From Austropuccinia psidii (taxonomy: Eukaryota > Basidiomycota > Pucciniomycetes > Pucciniales > Sphaerophragmiaceae): 64,000 bases of DNA. A program made the translations under genes and the position numbers. The stretch covers positions 36,026,937-36,090,936 of the forward strand of contig JALGQZ010000004.1 of assembly GCA_023105745.1 (NCBI GenBank), written 5' to 3'. Under the pieces are notes generated by a model. The model was not told the origin of the DNA and did not search any database. It saw only the letters and a program-made list of their open reading frames with translations. Each line of letters begins with the position of its first letter. Within the stretch, counting starts at the first letter, position 1. Below, in pieces: positions 45,672 to 58,779 of this stretch.

Positions 45672-47230
45672 AATACAAAATTATTCTTTTACTTCTTAAA
45701 ATTCCCATTAATTGAATTATTTCAGCTTACCTAAGAGCCCCTCATGAGCTTGATATACATTTTTTCTTTACTCACTAATAAATTTTGATTTTCATCAAGT
45801 TTAATGAAAAACCAACTTTTAAGAAACCTTCTTATCTTGGAGAAAGATATTTTTATCTTTGCAAGGAATTTCTCCCAAAAATAGCTAATTCGGGGCTATT
45901 GTCTTACAATTAATCAAAAAAATCAAGGCGAAATAAAACTTAGGCTTGAAAACAAGGCAGAAAAAAATCTTTATTAGCTGGAATGCTTGCAAAGGAATCT
46001 CAATTTAATCTCATCATATTCTTATAATGATTTTCGAGGGTTTCAAACATTAGTACGTTTTTCTTCAAACATCCTTTTTAAAGAAATTTGACAATTCAGG
46101 TGCCTGGGCCATAGCTCTCGGCTGCAATGGTTATTTGGAGAATTGATGCACCTGGGCAGCAGGTCCAGAGGTGGTGTTTGCGGCTCTAGTATGGCATTGA
46201 AGAAAAAATTGCCCGGAAACCCAAGTGCCCTGGGAGCGTGAGATTTTCTTCTGTAGCCTAAAAAATACAGCGCCCTGCTTCTTTTTTGTTCGCATTCAAC
46301 TGGCAGGGTAATGTACTGTGTATTGTACTTTTATTAACTATAAGGCACAGTTAGTTGACTAATTTTTTCAAATAAATACATAAAGATTAGTGAAAGATTA
46401 AGCTCAAGATCATTAACATAGGAAAACACCTGAAACTGTGTATATCAAAGTCTTCGTCCGTAGTGAAGGTAAAAAGCCTCAATTACAAATAAAGACTAGC
46501 TTGCAATTCAAACGAGGGTCGCAATGAATAAAAGAAATTACATGGCTTTAATAGCTGTAGTCTTTCCAGGGTAGATCATTCTAGCCACTTGATTCCAAGC
46601 GAGAGACAGCTTTTGATAAATGACTCATTGTTTGGTGAGAAAGAGCAATATGAAAGCTCAATTCAATAACTCTTGCATGTTTTCGAGGCTGCAATTGATT
46701 AGCTTCCAATAAAATGCAACAAGCTAGCCTTCACCCTTGCTCTAAACTTGCCCTCTTCTCTTTATTGTCGATTGATTTGAATCTTGAGTAATAATTCGGT
46801 AATGTCTTAACTATATTCTTCATCTTAATCAAGGAGTAACTTCAATTATAATTGTGACAAAGCTTTCAAAAAAAAAAAAAAGTATCAGCAAGGATAGTTT
46901 TTTTTACGAAAAATTTGTTAAAAATATAGAATAAAGACAATACAATCACTACAGTTTTCTTCATTTTTTAATAAATAATAAAAAACTAAAATAGATTCTC
47001 AGTCCTTATATATACATGATAATTTTATTTTGGAAAAAGGTAAGAATCAAGTAATAGCAAGAAATTCATAAGGGTGATTACGCAAAAAAAATATTTCTTG
47101 CTGATTGTTATAGTTATAGCCTTTGTTTTTTTTGAGCTGAGATTTTGAATAACCATTTTACCAATAATTACATCACCTATTTTACACAAAAAGCCACTTC
47201 CTATATTTTTCAAAAAATATTATCCAAAGA
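45672..47230. other. Intergenic segment with a GC-richer, CpG-bearing patch
   Basis: Between the Harbinger element and the host gene's 3' end. 46090-46320 is clearly richer in G+C and CpG than the transposon-derived DNA (GTGCCTGGGCCATAGC, GCCCTGGGAGCG), and so, more weakly, is 46440-46760. No open frame of useful length. It may include the 3' UTR of the minus-strand host gene, a non-coding RNA or a lost gene. Confidence 0.5.
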
Positions 47231-47282
47231 TCAAAAAAGATAGAATCTGTGTGTTTTTCCTGAAAAGCTTCGAAACAAGGTT

Positions 47283-50234
47283 TTAAGATAATTCTGGCCA
47301 TAGGGACTATATTGCAAGGCAAAAAATATCAGCGGTTTTTTGGCTTCAGAAACGAAAAAAACAGCACGTACCGGATCTTTCAGTAATTCTGTTATGTCAA
47401 ACCCGTCGCCCATCCCTAAGTCTATTGTTGACAGTGATTGCGAAGCAGCAGAGGCTGGATCGACAGTTTCCTGACATTGGTTATTTATCAGGGAGTGACT
47501 AGAATCTTTTGTCGTTAATTTGACTGTGCCACCCGAGCCTGGTATTTTATCTTGCAATTTATCGTCTCCTCCATTATGAATCATAACTCCCATCTTGCCA
47601 CTTTGATTTACAAAAGCCTCATTTTGAGCTGGTGCTGGAATCAAATTACTAAGTATTTCTGTTACGGTTTGATTTGTAAACGTAGCTGCCGACTCATTTC
47701 GAAGCTTCATAGCAGCATGTGGTGTAGAATCTGTGCGAGTTAAAAGGTTTATTTCAACAAACAAACGCAAATATCAAGTTGGACCAAAAAAAGACAAACA
47801 TTCAGCAAGTCCATTGCTCAATGATCCATTAGATTGAAGGGTGGTGGTAGTATTTTCCTTTAGATTTTCTGATGGCTTGCGCGAGGAGTTGAGATTTGTG
47901 CGACTATCATTAGTCGATGGACCAAAAACAGATTGAAGGGTTGGTCCACCGTAGGAAACTGAATGAAAAAAGGAATATCAACATAGTGAATTGGAAAGGA
48001 GGAAAAGTGAAGTACCATTTGGAGTCAAGACAGTTGATTGACCGTTGGAAGGAATGAGCTTAAGACCATCAGAGCCATTAAGACTAATGACTCTTGTCGA
48101 CGACGACCTTGAGCCATTGTTTGTCATGGGGGAAGGCGCAATGGTTGGGGTACTAGTGTCGTGATGAAGATGACTATCGTTTCTAGTTGGTTCTCGGCTT
48201 GACATTTCAATAGAACGTGACTCATTAGTGCCCTGTAAAGGTGCCAGGATGAAAGAATGAGTTGGTGGATGAGGAAGAAGAGCCAAATCAAATGAGACGA
48301 AAGAAAAAAAAAAGCAACCAGATTCAAAAAGATGTTCTGACAACTATGGGCACCAAAGGGCTAAGAGCCGGAGGAGAAGCATCAGTCTTGTTGCGCTTGC
48401 GATGAAGAGGCGAAGAAGGAATAGGTTGGCCAGTATTGATAGGTGTGTTGCCTAATGAGTTTTGAGTTGGTGTTAGAGGACGCTTACGAAGGTTTTGGGG
48501 GAAAGTTTGTGCACCTATGGGAAAAGAGGTGGAGTTTTGGCTTTGAGGCCGAGCTTGAATAGGGGCATGAACTTGGCTAGAAAGGTTAAGGAGACAGTTA
48601 ATGAATTGAATGTTTTTGAGGGGTCCAATACAACAAGAGATCAGATTTAAGACTGACGATTGTGATAAGAGCGGATGAGCCCTGATTTTCCCAAGTTGTC
48701 TTTCTTGTTGCTGTTGCAAAGACATGCTTTGTGGATCGCGATAAATCGAGGGATGGTTGGGAAGATTTTTTAGATCAACGTTAGTGGAGCCATAAGAAAC
48801 TGCTCTGGCGTTCACAAACGCTCGATTGGCTTGAGTGAGATGAAAGAAATGTGTGAGATGATTAATTTGAGCGTTCAGCTTATTCTTTTCATTAGCTGTC
48901 ATACTTGAGGCCTCACGACCCAAAAGACTGCATTGAATCAAAGCTTGATGATGAATGTGTTCTTTTTCAGAGTCTGAAAGTGGACGAGCTTGAAGGCCAG
49001 CAGGATGGAATTGATGGATGATTTGAGCTGGAATTCTCTGAGGATGGCCAAGGCCCAAGGGGGGGGCAGCTTGAGATTGATGTTGAAGATGAGTTGAGGC
49101 TTCTGAAGGTTGTTGATGTTGTTGTTGAGTAAGTTGTTGTTGGTGTTGTTGTTGTTGTTGCTGAAAATGTGCAAAGAGTTGTTGTTGATGAAGTTGTTGA
49201 AATTGGAGTTGATGTTGGTGTTGAGCTTGAGTTTGAAGATGAGGGGGATGATTTTGATTGATGTGAGACTGAGGTTGAAGTTGATTAAGTTCAGACGAAT
49301 TGGAGAGAATTTGTTGTTGAGGTTGAGCTGGTTGAGTTGGAGAAGAACTAAAAGGATAATGGATTTTATGAGGGTTTGAAGTAGATTTGATTCTATTGAT
49401 TTGAGGAGAAATGATGGGAGAGGAAGCAGGAAGATTGTTTTCCAAGATTGATGATGATGGATGTTGTGATGATGAGGTGGAAGTTGAGGATGAAGTGAGT
49501 AATGGAGAGGCTGGATTGATGAGATTTGCATTTAATCGAGAGGCTTGATGATTAGGAATGAGGAGTGAATCTGGATGAGGAGGTGGAAACGGTCTAGATG
49601 ATTGTTGTTGTTGGTGATTAAGATGTTGAGGAGTGCTGATTGGATGAAGTGATTGAGTTGAAGGTATTGATTGAGGTTGAGGATTTGATTCAAGATTTGA
49701 TTGATTGAGACTATTTGACGGTTTCGGACTTGATGAAGAAGATGAAGAAGCAAGCTTGTTGATTAAAAAGTTGGGCTGATGATGGTTTAACTAAATATGA
49801 CCAAAAGGAAGAGTTTTTTTAATGGGGAATCTGAAATGATTTGATTGAATTTGATTTGATTTGATTGATGACTTACCTGAGGAGGTTGATTATTTTGAAA
49901 GTTATTATTGATTTTATTGCTTTGATTGATAGATTGTAAATAAAGATGAGCCTGAGGGTTTAGAGTCTTTGTTGATCTAGCAAGATAAACTTCCCAAAAG
50001 ATTGACCACCATTCGTATAATAAACCTTGAGGGGTCTCTAATAATTTGATATCGCGATTTGTGTGATCAATCTTAGCTTCTTGAATGAACCTCTCAGCTG
50101 TTGAGTTAAATCCGCGTTTGGATAGATAATTCAGGATATAATGATTTAAGGAGAAATCAGTTTGGCTGATTGAGTAGCTGGGTTTTGACGAATGTGAATG
50201 ATTCGATGAGGTCGGTTGAGTTGTTTGATGTGGA

Positions 50235-50267
<33 letters not shown>

Positions 50268-50332
50268 AAGATGGATTGAATGAGATTGGGTGGTTGTGTT
50301 TTTAAATGATTTGGATTTGGATTGTTGAACAT
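47283..50332 (-). CDS. LisH-domain, glutamine-rich transcriptional regulator (Flo8/SomA/SSDP-like), six exons
   Basis: Exons 50332-49877, 49790-48342, 48232-48016, 47958-47800, 47730-47372 and 47306-47283 all join in phase through GT-AG introns (86, 109, 57, 69 and 65 nt), giving 887 residues. A LisH dimerisation motif spans about residues 61-88 (SLNHYILNYLSKRGFNSTAERFIQEA); PQGLLYEWWSIFWEVY (102-117) follows, the hallmark of the Flo8/SomA/SSDP group. The rest is rich in Q, S, N and P, with a Q10 run at 23-32 and long mixed QH stretches, typical of activation or prion-like regions. A conserved-looking charged segment, SDSEKEHIHHQALIQCSLL, lies mid-protein. Relatives act downstream of cAMP-PKA in filamentous growth and adhesion. 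Donor choice at the end of exon 2 (GTCAGA) and the last, 24-nt exon are the least certain parts; without the last intron the frame would run to 47231. It is the only undamaged non-transposon gene here. Confidence 0.85.
50237..50266 (-). repeat. Uninterrupted CAA x10 microsatellite coding polyglutamine
   Basis: Ten identical CAA codons in exon 1 of the LisH gene. Pure triplet runs are prone to slippage, so the length may vary between isolates. Confidence 0.9.
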
Positions 50333-50940
50333 GTTGGATTGAAGAAATTTGAATTTGAATTTAAATTAAATTAATTTGTTTTTGGTTTGTTTTTTTTTTA
50401 ATTTCAGAAGTTTTAAAATTTGAATTTAATTTTGTTTTGGATGAATTTTTTTGTGAATTTGGATTTTTAATTTTTGGATTAAAATTGAATTTCAAATTGA
50501 ATTTGACCTCCTTTTGAGTTTAAAATTTTAAATTTAAGATTTGAAACTCAAATACTCTAAACTATTAAGTTTTGATGGTCAACAAGAACAAACAAGTTGA
50601 TCCCAAATCACTGTAAAGAAATGGACATTGTAATTTTGAAATCTGATCTAAGCCAATCAATCTTTTTTATTTTGGCTTACCTTACTAAATTTTACATTGA
50701 TAGGATGGGATGGGATAAATTAAATAAGCCAATTTGACTGTATTTTGGTAATTTGCATCAACTTTAAATTTTAAAGTTTAAAGTTTAAATTAAACTCGGC
50801 TGTATTCGATCATCTTAAGCTCTTAACTCGATTTATTTAGATTTTAGCCTATTAATTTTAAACTTTAATGTAAATCAATTTACAATTAATTTCATCGATC
50901 GATCGACTCATGTCATCTATCCATCAATCAATCAATCCAT

Positions 50941-51010
50941 CATGTCAATAGTAATGTCAATGTCAATGTCAATGTCAATATCAATCTCAATCTCAATCTC
51001 AATGTCAATC
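50941..51010 (+). repeat. (ATGTCA/ATCTCA)n hexamer repeat upstream of the LisH gene
   Basis: About ten hexamers of TCAATG, TCAATA and TCAATC type in tandem, about 610-680 bp upstream of the start codon. Confidence 0.8.
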
Positions 51011-52285
51011 TAATCATCCTCTCATTCAACAGAGACAAGACTGTAACAGTTTAACTCTAGGGTCTAGCTTTTCAAGTCTAGAATGGATGGCTTGAAATCT
51101 AGCACTGAAAAGTTATAGGTTAATGATAATCTTCTGGTTGGTGTTTGATTGATGCCCTGCAATTCTTAAAAATCTTACCCTCCTCACAGTTTCAAATAAC
51201 TAACGCAGACTCACACCTTGGTCCTTCTGCTCTAGCTAAATTCATTCAAAATTTTAAATATTGTAGAAAATGACTCAAATCTAAAAAACATTCCACGTTC
51301 ATGCACACAGTTAATAATAATTTCAAACAATTTTCAAAGTTTTATGCTTCTAGAACTCAATTTGTGGGTCTTACATTTTCCTTTTAAAAAAACAAATCAA
51401 GTGAAAAATTACAAGTTTTGAAAAATCTACCTCAATCTAAATCAAGAGATATTTGATTGTTGATAAGTTAAATCCTTTTCCCCCTTAAAGATTAATCAAT
51501 ATGAGTTAATTTCTAAGCTCATTTCTTTCTAAGAGATCTGATTGCTGACCATGAACCTATTCATTCCCAATTGTAATCTATAACCCTGTTCTTTGAAGCT
51601 TGTAAGAATTTCACATCTCTTATCCTCAAATATATCTTAAGAAATTTTGACTCTAAATTACAGTCAACAAGAACTGATTATTTTTGAAAAAAAAAAACAG
51701 ATAATTATTATATGTGAGATATCTCAAAATATTAATAAATAATGATCATTGAGAGTATAACATAAGCCCTGAGGAGCAGATTCAAATTCAATAATTTAGC
51801 TTATTAAGTTGAACTTATTCATATTAAAAACCTTGTTTTTATTCTTATTCTATTTTACCTGAAATTGAAACAAAGAATGATGGTGATAAGTTTTAATTAA
51901 AACAAAAATTATTTTTATCTAAAATCAAAAAAAATGATGATTATTTAATCTTTTTCTAGAATATACTTAATTTTTTTTCTCCAAAGAAAAAGCATAAATA
52001 AAAACTAATTCCTTTTTTAGAAAACATAAATTAATTATAAGAAATTTTTTCCTCTTTTTTTATGATGTGAGAAAATTCATATAAAAATAGATAATAATGA
52101 TAATTTTTTTTATAAATTCAATAAGTTATTTGTTTAAAAAAGAATTGAAAAAACATGGAAAAATGATATACCTAATTTTATATTTTGAGAAAAAAAAATA
52201 AGATAGAATCAATAATGAATTAAAAATAAATAGAACAAATTTGAATTCTTAATTTAAGTTATTCAAAATTATTATCTTGAAGGGG

Positions 52286-52286
<1 letters not shown>

Positions 52287-52340
<54 letters not shown>
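52287..52340. repeat. (TA)27 microsatellite
   Basis: A perfect dinucleotide run of about 54 bp. A shorter TA run occurs near 54026-54043. Confidence 0.85.
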
Positions 52341-52345
<5 letters not shown>

Positions 52346-54129
52346 GAATTGAAAAAAAATATCATTTTTAATATGATCTTTTAATATTCTGACTATTTTC
52401 TTGGAAATTGAAAAATAAATGAAAATAATTTCTTAGTAATGAAGCATATACTTAAATATTGAGGCTTTTAGATTAATTCAAAATCATATCATTATATAAT
52501 AATATATCTATCTCTATGCTCATTATCAAAAACCAATGTAATATTTCTTTAATAATTGAATTTTAAAATAACCTTTTCTAGAGAAATAATTAATTTAAGA
52601 AATAATAATAATAATAAACTTTATTTTTTTATTTTTTATGAAATTTGATTATTTTTGTTTCTTTCTATTTGAAAAGAAAAATCATCAAATTCATATTCAA
52701 ATTTCTTTTTTTTTTTTATTAATTTTGAATTTTTGTTAGTAAATTATTTGATTGTTCTTGTCTTATGATAAAATAAAATTATATCAAAAGATTTTTTATT
52801 TTTTGGTTCAGTTTTAAGTAATATTAATAGAAGTTTTTCTTAGAAAAATTTAAGAACTTAAATTTATCTAGAAATAATTAGAATTTAAATATTTTTTTTT
52901 ACCAACTTATAACCAAAAAATGAATATATTTTGAAATATAAAATTATTAATAATGATAATACTTATTTGGTCCTTTAATAAACTTCCATTGAATATTTTT
53001 AAAGTTTATTCTTTTCCTTGTTAAAAAATTATTAAATTTGGACATTTTTATTAATTATTTGTGATATTTTTTTTTGTATTATTTTCAAATGATGAAGATT
53101 TCCAATTTGTTTTTTTGAATTGATTTTTCTATCAATATTTTTTTTTTTGGTTAAGGTAATATATATTTTTAAAGTTCAAATAAGGTATATTTGGTTTAAT
53201 CCCCAAACCTTAAAAGTTTTAGTATAGAAATATTACATTTTATAAAATTTTATTTTTTTGAAACTAAAATTTTAACCTTATTCATTTTTATTATGAATAA
53301 TTTTTTTTATCCTCTAATTTTAATTTATTAAATTTTTAAAAAAATATTTTGAAAAAAAAAATTGACACTTTTTTGATCAAATTTTTGAATAAAAAAAGTT
53401 TTTTTTTTTTGTTTCTTTAGATTTATATAAAATATCAATATTAATAATAAGAATATAATTTTATTTAAAATTTTAAGTTAATATTTATTTATTTATTTTT
53501 TGTAAAATTAAAATTAGAATTTTTTTTAAGTGAATTTTTATTGTCAATTGAAAAAGATCAACTCATAATATCTTTTTTTTCATTTTAATAAGTAAAATTT
53601 ACATAATTGAAGCTTATTCAATCTTAAAAACATTTTGAGGGAACCTTTTACTATTCATAGATTTGGTAAGGAATATTTACATTAATAGAAATATTTAAAT
53701 TAAATTTAATAATATTAAAATAAAGATTAATAATAAATAACACTTCTGTTTTTTTTTAAAAAAAAAAGAATTTAAGTTTTTTTAAGGTGCTTCTCAAAGA
53801 ACATAAGCTATTATGTGATTTTACCATAATATTATGGTAAAAAATATAAATGTTGTTTTTTTTTAGATGGAAATACTTAAGATAAAATTGTGTTTATTAT
53901 TTTAATTTCTTTCTTTTTTATATTTTTTTGTGGGAAATTATCAATCATAATGAATTTTTTTTCTTTAAAATTATAAATTCAAAAGAAATGATGTAAGTCT
54001 ATTTACCTTAAAATCCAAAACAAATATATATATATATATATATAGAAATAATTTTTTAAAGCTTAGTTTAAGGTTTTTTTTTTTTTTTTAAAGAAAAAAA
54101 AAACTTTATTTACATTTTTTTATTATAAA

Positions 54130-54220
54130 ATTGCATTTTATGGACATAAATTGGTAAAAAAAAAAAAGAAAAAAAACCCATAAGATCTTACATTTTTTTA
54201 CTAAAAAAATTTATGCTTTT
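54130..54220 (+). pseudogene. Possible decayed MULE end
   Basis: GACATAAATTGGTAAAAA, then CCCATAAGATCTTACATTT and TTTACT, resembles the old MULE 3' end at 34569-34614 (GGCCATAAATTGGTAAAAA ... GGGCTTACATTATTTTACC). No accompanying coding relic was identified. Confidence 0.35.
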
Positions 54221-54619
54221 ACCAAAAAAATACTTTTCTTTTTTATATTTTTCATTATACTAAAAATATATTTAAATTAATTTTAATAATAATTTTTTTA
54301 TTATTATATAAAAAAGTGTATCAATAAAATTATCATGATTTTTTTCAAAAAAAAAATATTTTAAAAGGAAAATTAATTTTCAATTTAAGAATATTATTTA
54401 ATATTTTAAAAATATTTCTTTTTTTGGTTTATCCTTAAAAAAAAAAAATAAACTTAATTATAAAAAAAAAAAAAAAAAATTAATTTTTGTAAAATTTAAT
54501 AATAAATTTAATTTAAAATATAAAAAAACAAATTTATTTTAAAATATATTAATTATTACTGATTTTTTTTTACAAAAGAAAATTTTTAAGAAAAAAAATT
54601 CAAAAAAAAATTTTATAAA

Positions 54620-56110
54620 AAAAAAAAATTGGTGAGTTTAAAAATTAAAACATTTTAAAGCACCAAAAAACCCCAGATTTTTTGTCCAAATAAAATATTA
54701 TATCTTGAAGAATCTTTAGATTTAACACCCTAAGAGGTGTGGTTTCTTGAAGTACCAAAAAAATGGAGGTTAGGTAAAAATAATAAATTTTAAGATACTA
54801 AAATCTTAATTTTAGTCTCAAAAAACTTAATTATTATTTCTTTAAACCCAAGATAGTTGATTAATAATTACCCAAAGCTATTTATATTTCATTATCTTAA
54901 TATTCCTAAGAAAAATTTAGAGTATTTAATATAAAATTATTATCATATTAAAGCTTTTCGCAATATAAATTTAAAGGTGGTTAGAAAGAAAATATTTACT
55001 TTAAATTTTTAAAAAATCTAAATTATTTAATACAATCAAATTAAATAGTTCTTCATAAGTTAAAAATTACATAAACCTATTGAATATTATATCTATTAAA
55101 GAGAAAATTCATACCCAAAAGAGTAATCCTTTACATACTTTTAATTAATTAAGAAAATTATTACCTAAAAAGAATTTAAAAATAGATCTGTAAAAAATAT
55201 ATTTCATTTAATTTTTTTTTAAGAATATTGAATATAATTAAAAATCTGAAAATTAATCACAAAAAATACAAATGGATCCTTTCATAAAATTTTCTGTAGA
55301 ACTATCAAGTTTGGGATCAAATTTAAATGGGGCTGATTTGTTTAAAATAGGATTTTTTTTTTGAAAATAGTCATTTTTAAATTGTATTTTATAATAGAAG
55401 GTTATTTCTTTATATTAATAAAGTAAAAAAAAAGTAGGATTCATTGTAAAAAAATTTTAAAACAAAGAGATATTTCTAAATCAACTTAGTCCAAAATCTT
55501 TACTTTGAGAACTTGTATTTATTTATGGGAATATAATCGAGTTATATCAATCTAAATACATATTATTGTAACAATTATTTTAATAATGAAAATAGTTGAT
55601 ATATTTTAATATTTGCAAGTCTCGACTAATTATACAAAATTAATGTATTTTATGTATTTCTATACAAATAGGTTTTAAATTAAAACAACAAATAATTGCC
55701 TTACATTATGGATTAATATTTTTATTATAATATGAATATATAAAAGCCAAAAAAAGGAAATTAAATAAATTTTTTAATAAATTTCCAGAAAATTTGGCGT
55801 ATTAAAGCTCATAATGAATTGTTCAAGCTTGTAAATTGTTTAAATTTAAAAATTATTAAAACAATTATTCCAATTAATGTCTAGAAAAAAATGAGGGGTT
55901 ATGATTTAAAATTAAATAAATATCTTAAATTTTTAATGGTTTCTCTGAGGTTTATGTACAATCAAATGTGGAATAATAAAGGTATGAAATTTTTTTTTAG
56001 TTAAGCTGCTTAATGTGTGATTTTAAATAATAAGTTGGAAAAAATAAGATACCCGTGATTTAATATTTATAAAGATTATTATCCAGTTTATGTTTGAAAT
56101 ATATATATGA
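54620..56110 (+). pseudogene. Decayed Harbinger transposase copy
   Basis: It aligns in order with the intact element: ACACCCTAAGAGGTGTGG (54726) with the subterminal ACACCTCAAGAGGTGAGG (39715); ATCAAGTTTGGGATCAAATT (55308) with the coding ATCAAGGCTAGGATCAAATG (40288); and ATGATTTTAAATAATA-like sequence near 56015 with the C-terminal MILNNM region (41015). Almost all differences are toward A or T. No frame remains open. Confidence 0.7.
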
Positions 56111-56204
56111 GCTTAAAAATTCTTAGGATTTTGTAAATATATATTTTGGGAAATCCTCTTGTGTGAGATAAAAATGAGGTAAAAACTGGGGGGGGGGAAA
56201 TCTT

Positions 56205-57960
56205 AGGTAACTAGTTTTCAACTGACAATAAATCCTGTATCTAAGAGTAAAAAGGATTCCTTGCCTACCACTCCTAAAATACTGATAAAAAATTCCTTTT
56301 AAAAAATAAACCAAGAAAAATAAGTTTTTGGATTCACTAATTAAAGAGAGAAAGTAATTAGTATCTAATCAGATGTATTAAATAGATAATTAAATGGAAT
56401 AAATTTCAGTAATTAAGTAAATTTGAAAATTTAAGGGGATAATTAGCTGTTTTAAAGGTTTTTCTTGGTTAAATTTGATAATAAATTTTCTTCTTGGTGA
56501 TAAAATATTGATGGCTTTATTTTTGGGGATAATATTTAAATTTTTGTGTTGATGATGATTGCCTTGGTAAGATGAAACAATATAAGAGAATTTCAATAAT
56601 ATAAGTAAAGGACTTATTTTATTATTATTTTTTGAATCTGGATTTCTGTTGGTACAAAGTAAGGGTAAAAAAATATTTTGGATATAAATCTGAATAAATT
56701 TCAAACTAAATTTTGGCTAGTTGTAATATATTTTTAAATATTGACCAATAATTTTCTGATAGCCAGAGAAGTCTAACTTTGAGAAAAATCTTCCACTGAG
56801 CTTGGAAACTGGGTGATTTTTCAACACTATAATACCCCTTAGTGTAGCTATGGGGAAATGAATTAATTAGAATACTGGAATACCTACTAGGAGGGGAATT
56901 AATTTATTACACTTCTTTTAATTTAATATTAATTGGGGTATTTTAAAATTTGGGGAGAGAGAATTCCTATATTTATGAATTTTTAGAACCCAGGGGCCAT
57001 CCATGAAACTGTATTTTTCCACTGTATTTCCTCTTTTATGAATCATGTTACTCTATTTTTTGGTGAGGATTTTACTTACAGGTTTCAGTATTTTTGAGTC
57101 TTAGTTAGTATTTACATTCTGCATAGCCTCTGGTTTTTTACATGATTCCCTTTTTGTGAACTGGTTACCATGTGATATTCTTGAATTTTACTTTTGTGCA
57201 TGATATTAGTTCATTTTTTATATGGTTTTTTCTTCTTCAAAGCATGTTTTCTGTCACATGATAAAATATTGGTGAGGTCAATACCAAATTATTCTCTTTT
57301 ATTTTTGTATAAATTGTCAAATTTTAGGCTTTGTAGAAGAGGCTGTGTAATTTATGCAGGTGTCATGACTGTGTTTCTTTGTTTTGAACTTTGAATTAAG
57401 GTTGGGTGATTTTTTATTTAATTGGTCAATTTTCTGATTTGAATGAGATGGTGTGATTTTATAGCTTGACAAATCATTTTCTTAGTAGTAAGTGTATCCC
57501 ATTTCATACCGTGATTCAGGTTTTTTTGTATTTTAATTTCATGAACTGGGGAACTTTGTGGGATTTAGGTTTTAGATCATATTTGATTTAATTAATTTTT
57601 TTATCATGATTTATTAATTAGTTAAGTATGTTTCAGCTTATTGAGTTGTGTTACGGTGGATATATCTCCTGGAATTAAGTATGGCTGTAATGAGGGCCTT
57701 TTTTAGGAATTCAATAGGATTTGGGATGGTCTTCTATATTTTAAATGGAATTATTCCAACTAAATTTGTAAATTAAGAATTGAGGATGAATTTTTTTGAT
57801 GCACATGCAGAGGTTTGCATTATTTCATAGGTGATTGTTGGAAGTTTTGAGCTGTATTGTATGGGTTGAGAGGTGTTTATGGGCTCATAGTGAATATATA
57901 ATTACTTCAACTATTTGGTTTCTATACAAAACTGATCATTCCTGTAAGAATCCTATTGTA
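56205..57960 (+). repeat. Large diverged direct repeat, copy A
   Basis: Shares many blocks in the same order and orientation with 61139 onward: GGTAACTAGTTTT then AATAAATCCTGTA (56206, 61140); AGGGGCC after GAACCCAG or GATCCCAG (about 56990, 61970); GGCTGTGTAATTTATGCAGG (57342) with GGCTGTGTAGTTTATGCAGG (62313). Similarity is firm to about 57410 and patchy after. It may be an old LTR or another repeated element; no coding content. Confidence 0.65.
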
Positions 57961-58779
57961 AGTAAAATATTATTTATTATATGATCTTATGAGTGTTCAG
58001 TTTCTATTCAACTTCTATAGTCAAATTTTGGGTTAAGCCTAGAAGCTATATCACAGTTTCTTTTTATTATTCTTTTACATAATAATTCCTAGAAATTATT
58101 AAAGCTGCTGAGATATTCTAAAGCATTATCTAATCATCCTAAAATTTCCAGAAAATTCATTTCTGTAAATATCCTATATTTTAGAAATGTTTCCATTGCC
58201 CTTTAGCTTTCCAGATTTCAGCTTCAGAGATCCTCTTTACCAGCTAGGAGAGAAGACCTTCTTTTCTAGATTCATAACTGATTGTATATGCAGACAACTT
58301 CCATGTCAACTTATTGTTCCAATAATATTCCAAACCAATATTTATTCAGAGTTGGTTGAAAATGTGACTAAGTGTTATTTTTGATCCAAATATTTCTAGA
58401 ATAAACTACTTGTTTTATCACTGGATTTCCTGAGAATATGGTATTTTCTTCTCAAAAACCATCTTTATGTCCTTTAATTTATGGGACATGTGATTATTAA
58501 AATATCTAGTTGGGGCTTGATTGAGGCTTAAAATTTATTTCTAATTATTGAATTGTTTTCTGATATAGGGTTTTGTTAATGATTTTCAAATTTTAGGTAA
58601 AGGGTGAGCTTAAGTCTTGCTAAAAGTGGTATTGCCTACCACAGCCTCAAAATGTAAAAAAAAATTATGGCTTCAAAAGACGATCATTCATGAAGCTTAA
58701 TCAATTTATTTGTGAGGAAAAATAGGATGTTCTCATAATTAATGGGTGCTGATGGGGTAAAGTTATATTAAGTATAAAT

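Larger units (their letters stand above)
50333..54129. other. Upstream region of the LisH gene and AT-rich DNA
   Basis: The first few hundred bases upstream of the start codon are A/T-rich with T-runs; no confident TATA box. Beyond about 51 kb the DNA is strongly AT-rich, with homopolymer runs. No gene seen. Confidence 0.5.

Noticed and set aside
49110..49379. Leucine-rich plus-strand open frame
   Set aside because: It is the complement of the CAA/CAG-rich exon of the LisH gene; poly-Leu is what polyglutamine codons give on the opposite strand.
48938..49531. 197-codon minus-strand open frame overlapping the LisH gene
   Set aside because: Out of frame with the in-phase exon and composed of asparagine and leucine runs produced by shifted CAA codons.
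52261..54600. Homopolymer and TA-rich DNA as a centromere or replication origin
   Set aside because: Base composition alone does not support it; no satellite array was seen.
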